DNA from: Paramecium tetraurelia
Lineage: Eukaryota; Ciliophora; Oligohymenophorea; Peniculida; Parameciidae
Assembly: GCF_000165425.1 (NCBI RefSeq)
Contig: NW_001798993.1
Location: 127,064-191,063, forward strand
Direction: 5' to 3'
Length of the DNA: 64,000 bases
The notes below the pieces were generated by a model. The model saw only the letters and a program-made list of their open reading frames with translations, ran no database searches and was not told the DNA's origin. Below are positions 44,673 through 57,600 of the stretch, piece by piece. Position 1 is the stretch's first letter; every line of letters starts with the position of its first letter. The translations under genes were made by a program, and so were the position numbers.

Positions 44673-46366
44673 GAATAATTGAATAAATGAATATATGTTG
44701 TCCATATTTTAATAAAAATCCAAAATAAATTATTTATTATTCATAAAGGAGAATCCCATGGTCCAAAAGAATTACTTTTGTTTAAAACATTTATGGGGGA
44801 TTTAAAATTTAACTTAATTTTCTTGGCAGTAGAAATATCGATTTAAATCTTAGGCATATCTGTGACAAATCTCTTATGAGAGTTGGGTTTACAACCATTA
44901 TTTGGAAATCTACATAACAGTTCCTTCTTTTTTGGTTTAATTATCTCATGCACTGATATCAATCTTAAAATTGTTCCCTATTCATCAGAAGGAGGGTTCC
45001 ATGGTTTTGGATTTAAGGTGTTTTGCGATTTATAATACAACTTCAACCTTTATGAAAAAGTCAATTGAGGAATTTTTTATGGAGGAGGAGATTAACTTAA
45101 AGGCTAGCCAACAAAAAGCTTTGGTTCTAAAGGAGGAATTGGAGATTATCGTTATCTTATCAATGACTTGCTCATCCTCAATTTGTTTGTATTCATAATT
45201 TATAATAAATTAAAATATTTTAGATTTGTTAAGTGTTCAATAAAGAGAATGTTTTGAGATATACTCCTATTCACAAAAATGAACACAAACTCTTCTAAGC
45301 AAAAATTCTAAACATTCTTGCGAAGACATAATAAAAATTATGAAAGTGGTTTAATTATTAGAATTTTGACATATAAAGAAACATTTTAGATGTAAACTGA
45401 AAGTACCTGAATGATAAAATTTGGAAAAATTAAATCTAATGAAGTTGTTATTAATGATGTTGAAAATACCATACCATCTTTTATCCTATCATTGAAGGTT
45501 TGAAATCTATTGTTGTACCCAATCTCAACACTTAACAGGACATTTTTCTTGTGAACTAATTATTCTACTGTATTTGAACTTTTAATTGTGGATAGAGAAA
45601 TATATTTTGATTAAAAGAATATAAATGGAAAGCAAGGTAAATATCAATTTATATGTTCAAGTTTAGATTGATTTATTATAATTGTATCTGTAATATCATT
45701 TGAATAGTGTCGTTTATATTATTTTCTTAATTCAATAAATATTTTAAGAAATTTTCATCCCATGCTTTTTGGAAACCCGCAATTATAGCTATCTATAATA
45801 AGAATAAACAATCTTATAATCTTGAAGGAAATATATACATTATATCCTTGAGATAATTATAACTATCAATTAAACATATGCATATATAGAAATATATAAT
45901 ATTAGTAATTATTTTTAAAGAAAAAATATACTCTAAGTTGGTTTTTTGGATTAAAGAGTTAGATTATAAGTCAGTCAATATAACATAGTGCATAATAATA
46001 ATATCCTGAGAAATAAATTATAATTAGAAAAAATGAATTAAAATTATGAAGTCAAGAAAAACATCACATGTTGGTTAGTATTAAGAGCTTATAGTATTTT
46101 ACACTTTCCTTTTTAATATAAGTTATGTTTGTTTGTTATTTATCAATTCAAGCTAATTTCCATATTTTGCTAGAATTTCTAAAATTCTGAGATACTTCAA
46201 TTTAGATCAACCAAAAATAAATCAAATAATTACTCTCTTGAATCATTTGACTGACTGCTATGATTATCCGTGGTTGACATCCAAAATTAAATCTAATGTA
46301 ACCTTGTAAATTATGTTTCGATTCTTTTATTCTATGAGTTTTATTTGTGACATTATTAATTAAATT
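44673..46366. other. Gene-poor stretch with short coding-like pieces
   Basis: About 1.7 kb with no gene I can support. At 44940-45260 two plus-strand frames each look partly protein-like: one carries YSSEGGFHGFGFKVFCD; the other, open for ~115 codons, has FFMEEEINLKASQQKALVLKEELEII. At 45279-45414 an ATG-started frame of ~45 codons ends at TGA. These may be fragments of lost genes. The rest is AT-rich spacer. Confidence 0.35.
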
Positions 46367-47128
46367 ATGTTCGGATATATTTTAGCTTGGCTATGTCAAT
46401 TCATTGATAAGACTATTAGGCTTGTACGTAAAACAATAAGACCAAAAAAGAAGTTTGGACTAGGACGTTATCAGGAAATTCCTAGGTCAAATTCATCATA
46501 TACTGGGAGATTGAAATTACTGATAGGATTAGAGGGGACTCTTGTTTGTACAAGTCATTCTCCAGTTGAAGGGTGGAATAAAATCATTATTCAGTAAGAT
46601 GCTTGCAATATTTCTATGCAGATATCATTCAGGACTCACCCAGGATTTTTATGTTAAACATAGGCCACTTCTAGATCACTTTTTATGCAATGTTTCGTAA
46701 ATTTATGATGTCAGCATCTACACAACCCAAATTAAAGAGTTTGCTGCTCCAATAATAGATCAATTTTGCATCCAATTCTCTCAAAATTTTTACAGATAAA
46801 AGTAAATTTTATTTTTCACATAGTCATGTGTAATATCTCGCAATAAGATCAGAAAGGAAATTAATATGACGACATCTAATCCTCACAATGTAATATTTGT
46901 GGATTACGATGAGGATTAATGCTTAGGTATAAATTTTAGAAATCCATTCAAGCCAACTCTGAAAATGCTTATCAAATATCAAAGTATAATGGTCAAGATA
47001 ATGATACTGAATTATTGAAATTGTAGGATTTCTTGATTAAAGCAGAATCATAGATGAAAGTTCGTAAAGAGCTGGATCCTAGCGTTACAATTCAAGACAT
47101 ATTATTAGAACTAGCAGGAGAGGATTGA
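46367..47128 (+). CDS. Membrane-anchored NIF/SCP-like (CTD-phosphatase fold) protein, catalytic motif lost
   Basis: About 246 aa with a 22-nt intron at 46653-46674. The N-terminus, MFGYILAWLCQFIDKTIRLV, is hydrophobic, as in the CTDNEP1 and TIM50 groups. LLIGLEGTLVCTSHSP sits at the DxDxT catalytic motif, where both Asp are replaced (G and E). Then THPGF.., IYDVSIYTTQIKEFAAPIID (the 'Y..VVFTA....YA..V.D' block), NVIFVDYDEDQC and NSENAYQISKYNGQDNDTELLKLQDFL. The last block needs a frame change near 46915-46945; only a 13-nt gt..ag segment lies there, so this is either an odd intron or a break. Likely a non-catalytic member; TIM50-like tethering is one possibility. Confidence 0.6.
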
Positions 47129-47954
47129 TAATGAACTATAAATATGAATAAAATAATACAAAATAATATTGTTAAAATCTTAAGATTTATTATTAAAAAT
47201 ATACAGTTTTGATGGATTATAAATGGATAACTATTATTTTAATAAGATGTATGAAATTAAAAAGAAAAATCACTAATATTCATTTTTTGGATGATTTTTT
47301 ATTTGAATTTATAAAATTCAGACTATATATAGAATTGATTTTAATATTAAATTTTTTATTAAAAGGTATACCTTGTCCAAAACAAAATTGCTGACTCCTT
47401 TAAATAAATTCTCTTTGATAGACCACTAATAAAATAGTATAGCAATCATATGGGAGATCAGCAATAATTTTAATAAAAAGTGAAATCATAAACCAAGATT
47501 TAATTAATAAATGGATAATAAGTCCATCAAATTACTCCGTTAGTTAGATAAAGTTAGTAAATAGAAGTTCCAGAAATGATGAAAGCCCTCTGAAACAAAA
47601 ATAAATATATAGAATTTTTACATAACACATATAAAATACAATAGAAAATTACTTTGTTTAAGATAGTTTAGAAAATTATGGAATTTTAAAGTGAAATAAA
47701 ATAAATGGATAAAAAGTAGCAATATGATATACAAAAAAAAGAAAATTATTGTCACTTTAGGTTATCAAAGCTGTTTACTATTTTTATTCCGAAAACATAG
47801 CTTTACTTAAATCTAAATCTATCTACATCACGAGGCATAAATTTTAAAATAGTTTAATAAAAGAAAATAAAATTAAATCGATTGATTTTTGGTTTAAGTT
47901 CATTTATTGATCATGATATTATTTCATATAATAGAATGTTCATAGTTTGGTGTT
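47129..47954. other. Intergenic; one 47-codon open frame
   Basis: Mostly AT-rich spacer. ATG 47450 to TGA 47593 gives a 47-aa Gln-rich frame (MGDQQQFQQKVKSQTK..) in slightly more GC-rich DNA. It could be a tiny gene or a 5' exon, but no continuation is found. Confidence 0.35.
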
Positions 47955-48405
47955 ATGAGTGATATCATACAAGCCAAATACTTATATAATCAATCTATAA
48001 CATTAAATAAGAAAGATGATCTTTTTGGAAAATGTTTATAAAAAATATTCGATTCTCTCATCTTGTATTTACCTATTTGTTTAACCCGTCAATTATCTTA
48101 ATAAATAACTATATTGAGTTTGTTGAGCTGTGGTTTTTAACCACCACAAGAAATATATTTAAATACTATTGTGTTCATTTAGGAATTTTAGAAAAATTAA
48201 CAAATAACCTGTAAATATTGAATGGAAATAATCACAAGAAGAACATGAAGACATCAGACCTACTGTAGATGTGTTTTATCCTCTCAATTTTGAAGATGAA
48301 TTTTTATACGAGCCATGTTCTGAATATTTATTCTCGGTTCAAATTACAAAATAATTGATTTTTGAATTCTATCATTAAGCATTGTAAATTAGTATATTAT
48401 AATGA
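47955..48405 (+). CDS. Hypothetical protein
   Basis: 143 aa if a 19-nt intron (gttcatttaggaattttag, about 48175-48193) is removed. Exon 1 is MSDIIQAKYLYNQSITLNKKDDLFGKCLQKIFDSLILYLP... Exon 2 is acidic and aromatic (EEHEDIRPTVDVFYPLNFEDEFLYEPCSEYLF) and clearly protein-like. Spliced length is divisible by three. No family is recognised. The intron starts GTTC rather than GTA, so the join is less certain than others; without it two separate frames remain. Confidence 0.45.
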
Positions 48406-48520
48406 TTATTCACATAACATGATAGGAATATTTTAATTTCTAAATAATTTTGTAATTATACGTCATTCAGTGGTTTATGAGCAGTGTGGACAAAAAGAAA
48501 TCTAATAAAATATATTATTT

Positions 48521-49484
48521 ATGTAAATATTTGAGACCATTGTCAAGTACTGTGACAAAAATGATATCAAGTTAATAGAGTCAGGATGGCTGTTATACTG
48601 TCACGTATTGGGCGTGATTGGTATAATTTGGAGCTTCTTCTTGGAGTCAGAATTGTTCTACAAATACTACCTTGTAAATAATTCCATTAAATTTAGGCCT
48701 TCTTAATTTGGCATTGCCTTACAGGATTAGGAATCACAGGTGGAGCTCACAGATTATGGGCACATAAATCCTACAAAGCATCATGGCCAATTAGAGTTTT
48801 CTTGATGTTTATGAATTCAAATTGTTTCTAAGGAAGTATCTGGCATTGGAGTAGAGATCACAGACTTCACCACAAGTTTAGTGTATGAAACTTTATATAT
48901 TCAAAGGATACACCATTGGATCCACACAATTCTTAGTAAGGATTATTTTTCTCTCATTGTGGATGGTTATTGAAAAAGAAGAGCAAGGAGTTAGTTGAAG
49001 AAGGAATGAAACTCGACATATCCGATTTGAAAGCCGATCCTGTCGTAATGTTCTAAAAGAGACATTATTATAAAATGGCTTTCCTTTGGGCTTTTATCAT
49101 CCCTGCTTTGACTGGTTTGATTATAAGCGACAAGTGGTTCTTCAGTCTTTTGTTCTTAGGGTTCGGAAAGTACATCTTCACATTGAATGCCACATGGTAT
49201 TGCTCAATTATTAAGTTAGGTGTGTTAATTCAATCTGCCACTTTTATGGAAGCAGAAAGTGGAATCCAAGAATTGAACCAAGAGACAACATCTTCGTCTC
49301 ATTAATAACTTTGGGTGAGGGATGGCATAACTGGCATCACGAATATCCAAGAGATTGGAGAGCTTCTAAAAATGAATGGTGGATGATCAACCCAACATGC
49401 TCATTTATTTAGATGTGTGAATATATTGGATTAGTAAATACCAAAAGAGCAAAATTGGAAGAAAAGGTGAAATACGATTATTGA
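48521..49484 (+). CDS. Acyl-CoA delta-9-type fatty acid desaturase
   Basis: A 297-aa membrane protein. Introns: 48674-48696 (23 nt), 48883-48906 (24 nt, ends caaag) and 49197-49219 (23 nt). The three His boxes of membrane di-iron desaturases are present: GAHRLWAH, RDHRLHHK and GWHNWHHEYPRDW. Other family blocks are FFSHCGWLL, DISDLKADPVVMFQKRHYY and TWCVNS..HFYGSRKWNPRIEPRDN. Hydrophobic pairs flank boxes 1 and 3. It introduces a double bond into acyl-CoA in the ER, using cytochrome b5 electrons. All iron-binding His look intact, so it should be active. Spliced length is divisible by three, and each join restores a family motif. Confidence 0.95.
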
Positions 49485-49990
49485 TTTATTATTCATTTGA
49501 AACACAAATAAAATTCTTAATTTTAATTATATTCATATTCTTAAACTTATATTATTTCTTATTTTGAAGCTTCATTTAATATTCTTAAAAATTAAAAATT
49601 CCTAAAATCACTTCTAAAAATATTAAGTTCAATTTCCTAATAATTCATATTTTGCATCATAGAGTTTAATTAATACAGCAATTCTTAGAATAATTTCAAT
49701 TATTTGAATAAGTAATCAAATATCATAGATCTCTATGATATATTGATCAACTCAAAGTTATCAGCAAAGTCTAAGATATCATATAATCCAACAAAGCATA
49801 GGATTATCATCAAAACTATCAATATCATACTCAGATTTCAAGTCTGAAAAAGAATTAATTAAACAAAATTAAGGTCAAAATTTAGTTTCAATATGTTTTG
49901 AATAGTAAATTAGTTTTGCTACATGCATGAATTGAGAAGATATAGAATTAGTCATTCCAAAAGAAATCAGACATTTTAATCAAGATCAAG
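49485..49990. other. Intergenic, no gene seen
   Basis: About 500 bp of AT-rich spacer between two convergent genes. Only short random frames occur. Confidence 0.5.
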
Positions 49991-52900
49991 TCAAAATAAA
50001 AAATTATTATGATTATAATTATAATTATTTTTGATTAATAATAATAAATCAAAATACTACACATCTTTCCCACCAACTTGGATAATTAGTATTTGATTTT
50101 GAAGCTCGAATCTAATTAGATTAATTAAATGATGTACCATCCATTTTCTTCCTTCAGCCCATATTAACATAATCAATGCAAATGGCAGAGCACATACTCC
50201 ATAATGGATGAATAACAGATCTCTGGTTCCAAATACAGTATTGAAAACTTCAATATAGGAAAGTGCAACGGTCAACATGAATTCCACCCAAAATCCAAAA
50301 AACATATAGTAGTTGGAGAAACCTAAAAAGAAGTAATTAATGAGTACCTTAAAAGGTTCCTGCATTTTTTAAGGATCTCAAACCTTAATAATTGCATATC
50401 TGGCCTACAACAATACCATAGAAAAATGAAGTTTAAGCATAATTTGAAGCCTCAGTTGAATAACAATAGGGTTTCTTAGTGTAGGGGGAAACTAAATTAA
50501 CGCTGCAAGGAGCCCATTCAAAGACTTCTTTTAACTCTCCATCTTTGCATTCAATGTAAGCCATCCTTAGATCCAATTTGGCATGATTAGCATAGATCCA
50601 ATCGATTTCTTCAACTTCACTGGAGGGGAAGTCAAAATCGCATTTTCCATTCTCATAAATTCTTTTTAAGTTAGAATTTCCGAACCAAGGGTCATTTGGA
50701 TCATACACATCACCAACCTTTGGCAAAATAGTTTCTCTTACTCCTATAAAGAGCAGGTCTGATGGATAAAATCCAAAATCATACAATGTTACAAACCATT
50801 AGAAATATCCACAATAAGTTGATAGGACTCCATTCTACAAATATGCATAAACCAACAATTTTCCACTCACAAGATGCTCATCTTGAGATCGAGGTCTTCT
50901 TGTCATGATATCTATGTCTGCATCTTCAAAAACATAAGTAGTGCAAGGAAAGATGTCAGTTCCAATATCAATGCATAAGATCAACACAGTGGTCAAAGGT
51001 AGAGGAATTCTAAATACAACAAATCCTAAAAATGGAAGTAACTCTGAAATATTAGAAGTCAAACAATAGGCAATACTCTTCTTTAAATTGTCAAAGATCT
51101 TTCTTCCTTCTTCAATTCCAACAACAATGCTCGAGAAATCGTCATTCAACAGAATCATATCAGCAGCATCTTTTGCAACATCGGAACCAGTAATTCCCAT
51201 AGCAATTCCTATATCAGCCTTCTTAATTGCTGGACTATCATTGACTCCGTCTCCTGTAACAGCTACAATATGTCCTCTTCTTTAACAACCAGCAACGATA
51301 ATTAACTTTTATGCTGGACTTGTTCTTGCGAATACTAATTGCGGTTTACTTAGCCATTCTTATAGTTGTCTCCCTTTATCTTCTTCAGGCAAGCCTTCAT
51401 CATCAATTGCCATTTTAGTTAATTTATCTCCATGGATCACTAATGCATTTGATTGATGGAATGCTTCTTCAAAAGAGATGCCTTTTTCTTACATCACTTC
51501 ATCAACAGTTTTTTCAGTAATAATATTACATTATCTTGCAATAGCAGCAGCAGTAACTGGTTAATCACCAGTTACCATAATGACTTGGATGCCGGCTGTC
51601 TTACATTTAATAACAGCATAAGGTACATTATCCTTAGGAGGATCAATCAAAGATATCAAACCAACAAAGACTTATTTGTTAAATGGAAAGTTCATTTTAT
51701 CAAGATTAAATTAATAGCCAATTGGAAATTAATCTTTTGGTAAATGAAATTTAGCAAATCCAAGCACTCTTTCTCCTTGTCTTCCAAATTATTCATTTAT
51801 CGAAAGGAATGATTATTCCCATTTTTCATCTTTTAATTCTACTCTTCCATTACTATATGCTGAGTCACATAGTCCCCAAATTCTTTCAGGAGCACCTTTA
51901 GTTAATAGACAATAATGGGAATCTGCAGTTTCATACTCAACTATGATAAATGCATATTTATTAGTTGAATTAAATGGCATTTTGGCCATTTTATTCTCTT
52001 TATCTCTTGCAACTTATCTGCTTTGTCTAGTTTAAATGATGTCATTTATTGGCTAAAAGAATTTAATTAAGGCCGTTTCAGAAGCATCTCCAATTGTAGG
52101 CTTTTCTTGACAACTCATTTTCTAGAAGTTTTGATTCCATTTTTCTTATGCTTCCTTCAATTTCTAATCCTTTTGCTATTGATTTAAACCTATAGTATTT
52201 TAAATCCTAATTTGTTGCTCTTATGGAAGTGCAGAATCAAAAGTAGCCTCAGAACATAGAATTGCAGTTTCATGCAATGTTCTGAATCCTACCTCATTGA
52301 TATCGTATTCATAATTAAATTTAGGTCCCATCTTCTCTCTATTCAACCCCTTGTATTTCTTATTATTAAACCACAAATTTTCAACAGTCATCTTATTTTA
52401 AGTCAAAGTACCAGTTTTATCTGAACAAATACATGATCTTGATATAGAGAATAAATCTTACGTAGATCCTAGAGTTTCAACTCCCTCCAAATTCTTTACC
52501 AACACTTTTTTGTATGCTAATTTCTTTGCTGTTAAAGTTAAAGCTACTGTGACTGTTGCTAGAAGGCCTTCAGGCACATTTGCGACAATAATACCTATGG
52601 CAAATACAAGATTTGTAATAGCAGCTAAAATTATCAATATATTTTACGATATCCAATAATGAAGCCCAATACAAAAAATATTACACCTATTGAAATAGCA
52701 ATTACAGCTATATATTTAATAAACACATTGAGTTCCCGTCTTAGAGTTGTATCATCTCCTCCAGAACTTTCAACTAATCCTGCAATTTATCCAATAACCG
52801 TATTATCCCCTGTAAATATAACTATTCCCTTGCCATTACCCTATTGTAAACTTATTCATATACTTCTTTACAAAGAGTACCAAAAAATGCCAAATTTTTA

Positions 52901-53770
52901 GTTTCCAAAGGGTTAGTCTGATTAGTACACTCAGGAGATCTTAATAATAATAGCGACTCCCCTGTAAGACTTGAGTTATCCACCTTCATTTCGTTACTCT
53001 CCAATATTCTGATGTCTGCTGGAATTCTCTTACCATTTTCAATTACTACAACGTCACCTGGCACTAAATTGGATGCTGGAAATTTTTATTGTTGTCCATC
53101 TCTGATAACTAAAGTTTCAGGAGGAATGAAGTTTTTGAAGGCATCCATGATTGCCTCAGATTTTGCATTTTAAAAAAATGTGATAATTCCTGTTAATGTA
53201 TTAACAACCATAATTACAATACCCAAATACAGCTAATGATGTAATATAATATTAAATACGTTAGAAGGATCTTCTGGTGCTAGACCATAAGCCAGAAAGC
53301 ATAATGCTGCTCCAGCCCATAATAACCAAGCAAACATTGATGTCAACTCATGAATTAACTTCATATACCAAGGCTCTTTCTCTTTTTAACTCAATTAATT
53401 TTTTCCATGCTCCACTAGTTTTTGATCCGCCACTTCCCTCGTTAGGCCTGTCTTTGCACTTGTTTGAAACCTCTATTCAAGTTCCTCTAACGGAATTCTG
53501 TGCTCGTCCTATTTTGTTAGTTAAAACACTACCATTGTTTTGAATTTTTCTGCTTTTGAAGCATCAACTTTTTCTACTTCCTTTTTTTTGCCCTTCTCAA
53601 GTTAGAACAGTAATTTCTTTCTTCGGTCTGCTATCTCCTTAGCCATCTCATCAAATTCCTTTTTGGCTTAGGCAAGTTGCATTTCCTAACTACATAATTA
53701 ATTTTAAACTTTACTTCTGCTACGTGAACATTGTGATGATCATCGACGCTGATTTAGAAGCAGATTTCAT
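49991..53770 (-). CDS. P-type ATPase, Na+/K+-ATPase-like (type IIC)
   Basis: About 1,227 aa. Introns: 53690-53714 (25 nt), 52841-52863 (23 nt), 52625-52647 (23 nt) and 50323-50347 (25 nt). An acidic/basic coiled N-terminus, then the type II layout: [16 protein letters not shown].. and [17 protein letters not shown] (first spans), DNSSLTGES (actuator), [41 protein letters not shown] (phosphorylated Asp), [40 protein letters not shown], and six C-terminal spans. The wording is closest to Na,K- and H,K-ATPase alpha chains; transport of monovalent cations is expected, but the ion cannot be read here. The last ~22 residues after IIQVGGKDV are AT-rich and may be an unspliced intron or UTR. Spliced length is divisible by three. 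Confidence 0.93.
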
Positions 53771-54692
53771 TTTAAAATAATATTAAATATGTATAAAAGA
53801 TTTAGAAATGATTATCTAATAAAAAATTAATGAGACTTAATTAACTGTAGATAATAAATTATTAGAATAGAGCAAATTCAAACTAAAAAATGACTCATTT
53901 ATCACGATGTCGATGACAATATTTTGGATCTAATCTGCGTAGAATACTCAGTACAATCCAATCTCATGATTTTTTCATCATATTTTTGGATGCAAACTGA
54001 TTTTGAAATTATTTAATAAGTATTTAGACAACATTATTTTTACCATCTTGATTTGCAAACTACATGAATATACAGTCTTATCTATTGTCTTTACATTGAT
54101 TTCCACTATTCTACCCAAAAAAAGTAGGTAAATGATTTTCATTCTTCTATTTTTAGTTCTTTTTTTTCAAGTATAATCATCATTTATATTAAAATACATT
54201 TTATTGTAGAAAACAATTAGCGTATAAGCCTTTGGATAATAAATTGTAAATTTTTTCATTGTATATTGATTATACATTTTGAATTAATATTAAATTAATT
54301 TATAAAGAATTAGCTAGACAAAATTGTACGAAATGAAGCAATTTAATTAATTGAAAAACTTTAACTATTATGTTGCGAGTTATCACATTTTGCTTGAAAT
54401 GAATTTTATTAACTTAAACAAATTATGGTTATATTTGATTCATTTGATCTCAGAATTTTAGATGTTTGGAATCATCGTATTAAATTTGAACGAAGAATTA
54501 CTTTAATTACCAATAATGAATATTGATTATGGACTGAACATTATTTCCATTGTTTCAAGGCCATATAAATTAATTGTTCAAGATAACTTTTTTTTATATT
54601 CTTACACTGTTCCACTAACAATTCTATCGTTATATATAATCCATCAGTTTTTTACTTACTTTTAATTTTCGATCCAATCTTAAAAAAGCCTT
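53771..54692. other. Divergent intergenic region, no gene seen
   Basis: About 920 bp between the divergent starts of the ATPase and the large membrane protein. AT-rich; no protein-like frame is recognised. Confidence 0.5.
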
Positions 54693-57600
54693 ATGGAATA
54701 TGTACTCAAAAGCAATAATATTAAACTGATTTTTCATGCCTTAAATTTAATATTTATAGCATTATTTGACAAACTATTTTGTATTCCCTGTATCCAATTG
54801 GCGTGTTATTCGCTCCAAAAAAACATCAACAGTGACTCTTTTGGAGCTGTAGAATTTATCAATACTCTGTTTTCAATGATAGCCTTAATTCTAGTATTTT
54901 GGATACAATTACTCTATATGATGTTGGTGAAGGAAGCCATCACACTGCAACTGTTCAATTTTAAGGTGCTAATATTCCAAGGCTTAGACTACTTTTATAT
55001 GTTCTTAATTTACATTTTCGTAATATTGGATTGTATAAACTTAGACACCAAGCTGAGAAACTACTTGATCTTTGTATTGTTTATAATTTCAACTGTACTG
55101 AAATTAAATTAGTTGTTATCAAAGTACCAATATGCCTGTGATATGCAGGATTACTTGATCAATTTGAATGTGGCATTCATCTTGATATCAATAATTTTGA
55201 TAGGAAATGATTTCATTTCAGATAAATAGAATTTAATCATCATAGTAGTGGTTGTCCCAAGTTTAGTGATAGCAATAGTGTAACAAGTAAAGAAGAAAAC
55301 AGATTTTAATATGCTGGTCCTACTTCCTGAAAATTAATCTACAGACACCCTCCAATATTTAATTACAGTATTTTCATAAAAAGATTAATTGAATTGCATT
55401 TAATAATTCAGTCTCTCCTTGTTTGTGTTTCACCATAGGAACAATTGCCAAGACAAATCCTGTTCATGCAAGAAGACAAATTTAATGGAAAATGACATTA
55501 AATTAAGGTAACTCTACCTTAAACAACTTATATTGGACTTCGGGAAGTCCATAAACAGATTGGCTGATTAGAGTTCGAAAGCATTCTTCTCCTTATTTTA
55601 TATTCAGAGTCTTATTGCAATTAATCAATCGGTGAAGGCTTATCAACAAACCAATATCTTACTACTCAAATAAAATGTGCATTAAATCAGTGATTAGCAG
55701 AATATCTTCAGTGAACAAACCAGCTATTCAGTAACAGTTGAGGAGAACCAGAATGTGTATAAGAAGAAGAGCAACTCAGATATGATCCACAGACTTGAAA
55801 AGATCTCCCTAAACTAAATCAGCTATATCAATCTCATCAAACTCAGCATAATATTGGAGATAGCCAAATAAAATCTAATTTCAAGCTTTAGTTTTGGAAA
55901 TGTAGTCTAAAAAACACAATTAAGCTAAAGTGTACAATTATTTATGAAGGTTGAAGAGTAGCATCAGCAATTAAAACAGAATATTGTTAACATAATCAAT
56001 AGGAAGAAAGACATCTTTATGGTGATGTCATCAACTACAAAGCTGAATCCTGAAAGATTCCTGCAACAATGTTTAGATTTGATAAGAAAAATCAACATTA
56101 TGGAAAATGAGTTATAGCATTTGTTTTAAGAATTTCCAAGTAAAAAAATGCAGTCTATATATTCATTTTATTGTGCAGAAATTTTGAGTAACTTTCTGCA
56201 AGCTTATAGGATTATCAATTATAATGCAATTTCTGATAATGCCTTAATTAAGATTTAAAAGAACTATTAAGTGGACTTATTAAGCACTCAGTTACATTAT
56301 ATGATCTTAGTAATGGATCATTAAGGAACAGGTTTGTAGATAGTTGAAAGATCACACTAAATGCATAAGATAGTGGAATATGAGTAATAGGAGTTTAAAG
56401 AAGTCAAATCAATACTGTCCCTATTACCTAGAGGATTCTCAACTATTCATAAACATCTTATTGAAGATTTCTTGATTTCGGGGAGATCAAAATTCTTTAG
56501 GGAATAAAATGTGAATTTAATTTTGCAAAGAGACTCATTCTTAAGTCCTGTTGACTTTTTCTTTGATTTTGATCTTACGAAATTATAAGAATTGACCTTT
56601 TAAGTGTTTTTCTCAGAAACCAATGGTACGAACTCTTATCTGATTCTGAATAATAAACATTTAATCTTAGGTGTGACCAGAGAATTATGTAAACAATTAA
56701 AATTGTAAGAGTTTGAATACGAAAGAGTACCAGATATGTTCTATTTAACTGAGATCCAATAGATCATACCAGAATACTATTAATTAATTGATCAAAATAA
56801 AATTGATAAAAGTTAACCTTTTTCCAATGTCTAAATTGTATTCAATGATAAGACTCCAACTGGCTAAAAGTCACTCTAAACTTATGTAGAGTAATTGAAG
56901 AAGAACCCTGAATGCACCAGATTCTATTATGCAAATATTGTAGTCACAATTAGGTTGACTCATTCAATAATAGAGATCAAAACTGTTGTAGAATCAAAGA
57001 AATCGATTTAATAGGAGTCTCTTGATTAGGAGAATTTTGAACAAGAATGTTACGAGTTTATAGAAGAATTGCATATTCAATAGCCTAATTTATTTAATAA
57101 TGATTTATTTCCTAAATTAAAAAAGGAACCTGAGATTTAAATTTACTGTTATATTTAAGAAGAAATACCTGAACATATCGATTAAATTGATACTAATAGA
57201 GTGCTGTCTTTATAATAGAGACAATTGCTTTCAGAATCAATATAATAATATGATTTAATTAGTCCTGGAAAAAGCAACAGACAATTAATTGATAAAACAA
57301 CCAGTTTTGCAACTCATTAAATAAATTTCAGTTAACAACAAAGATTCTTTTAGAATCAGATTGAAGAAAAAGAAAAGGAGCAATCTCAATCAAATCAATC
57401 AGGAGCTGAAAAGGGATTTGCAAAACTAAATTATGAATAAAACTAATAAAATGCTGAAATCAGAGAAAACTTGAGATAGCAATTAAACGATGAAAATTAA
57501 ACTTCCATTCATGCCAGAAAACTTAATCTAGATAATGCTGCCTCTAGTACTTTGGGTACCTTTTCTTAAAACTTTTAACTCTTTAAAAAGTACGAATTGC

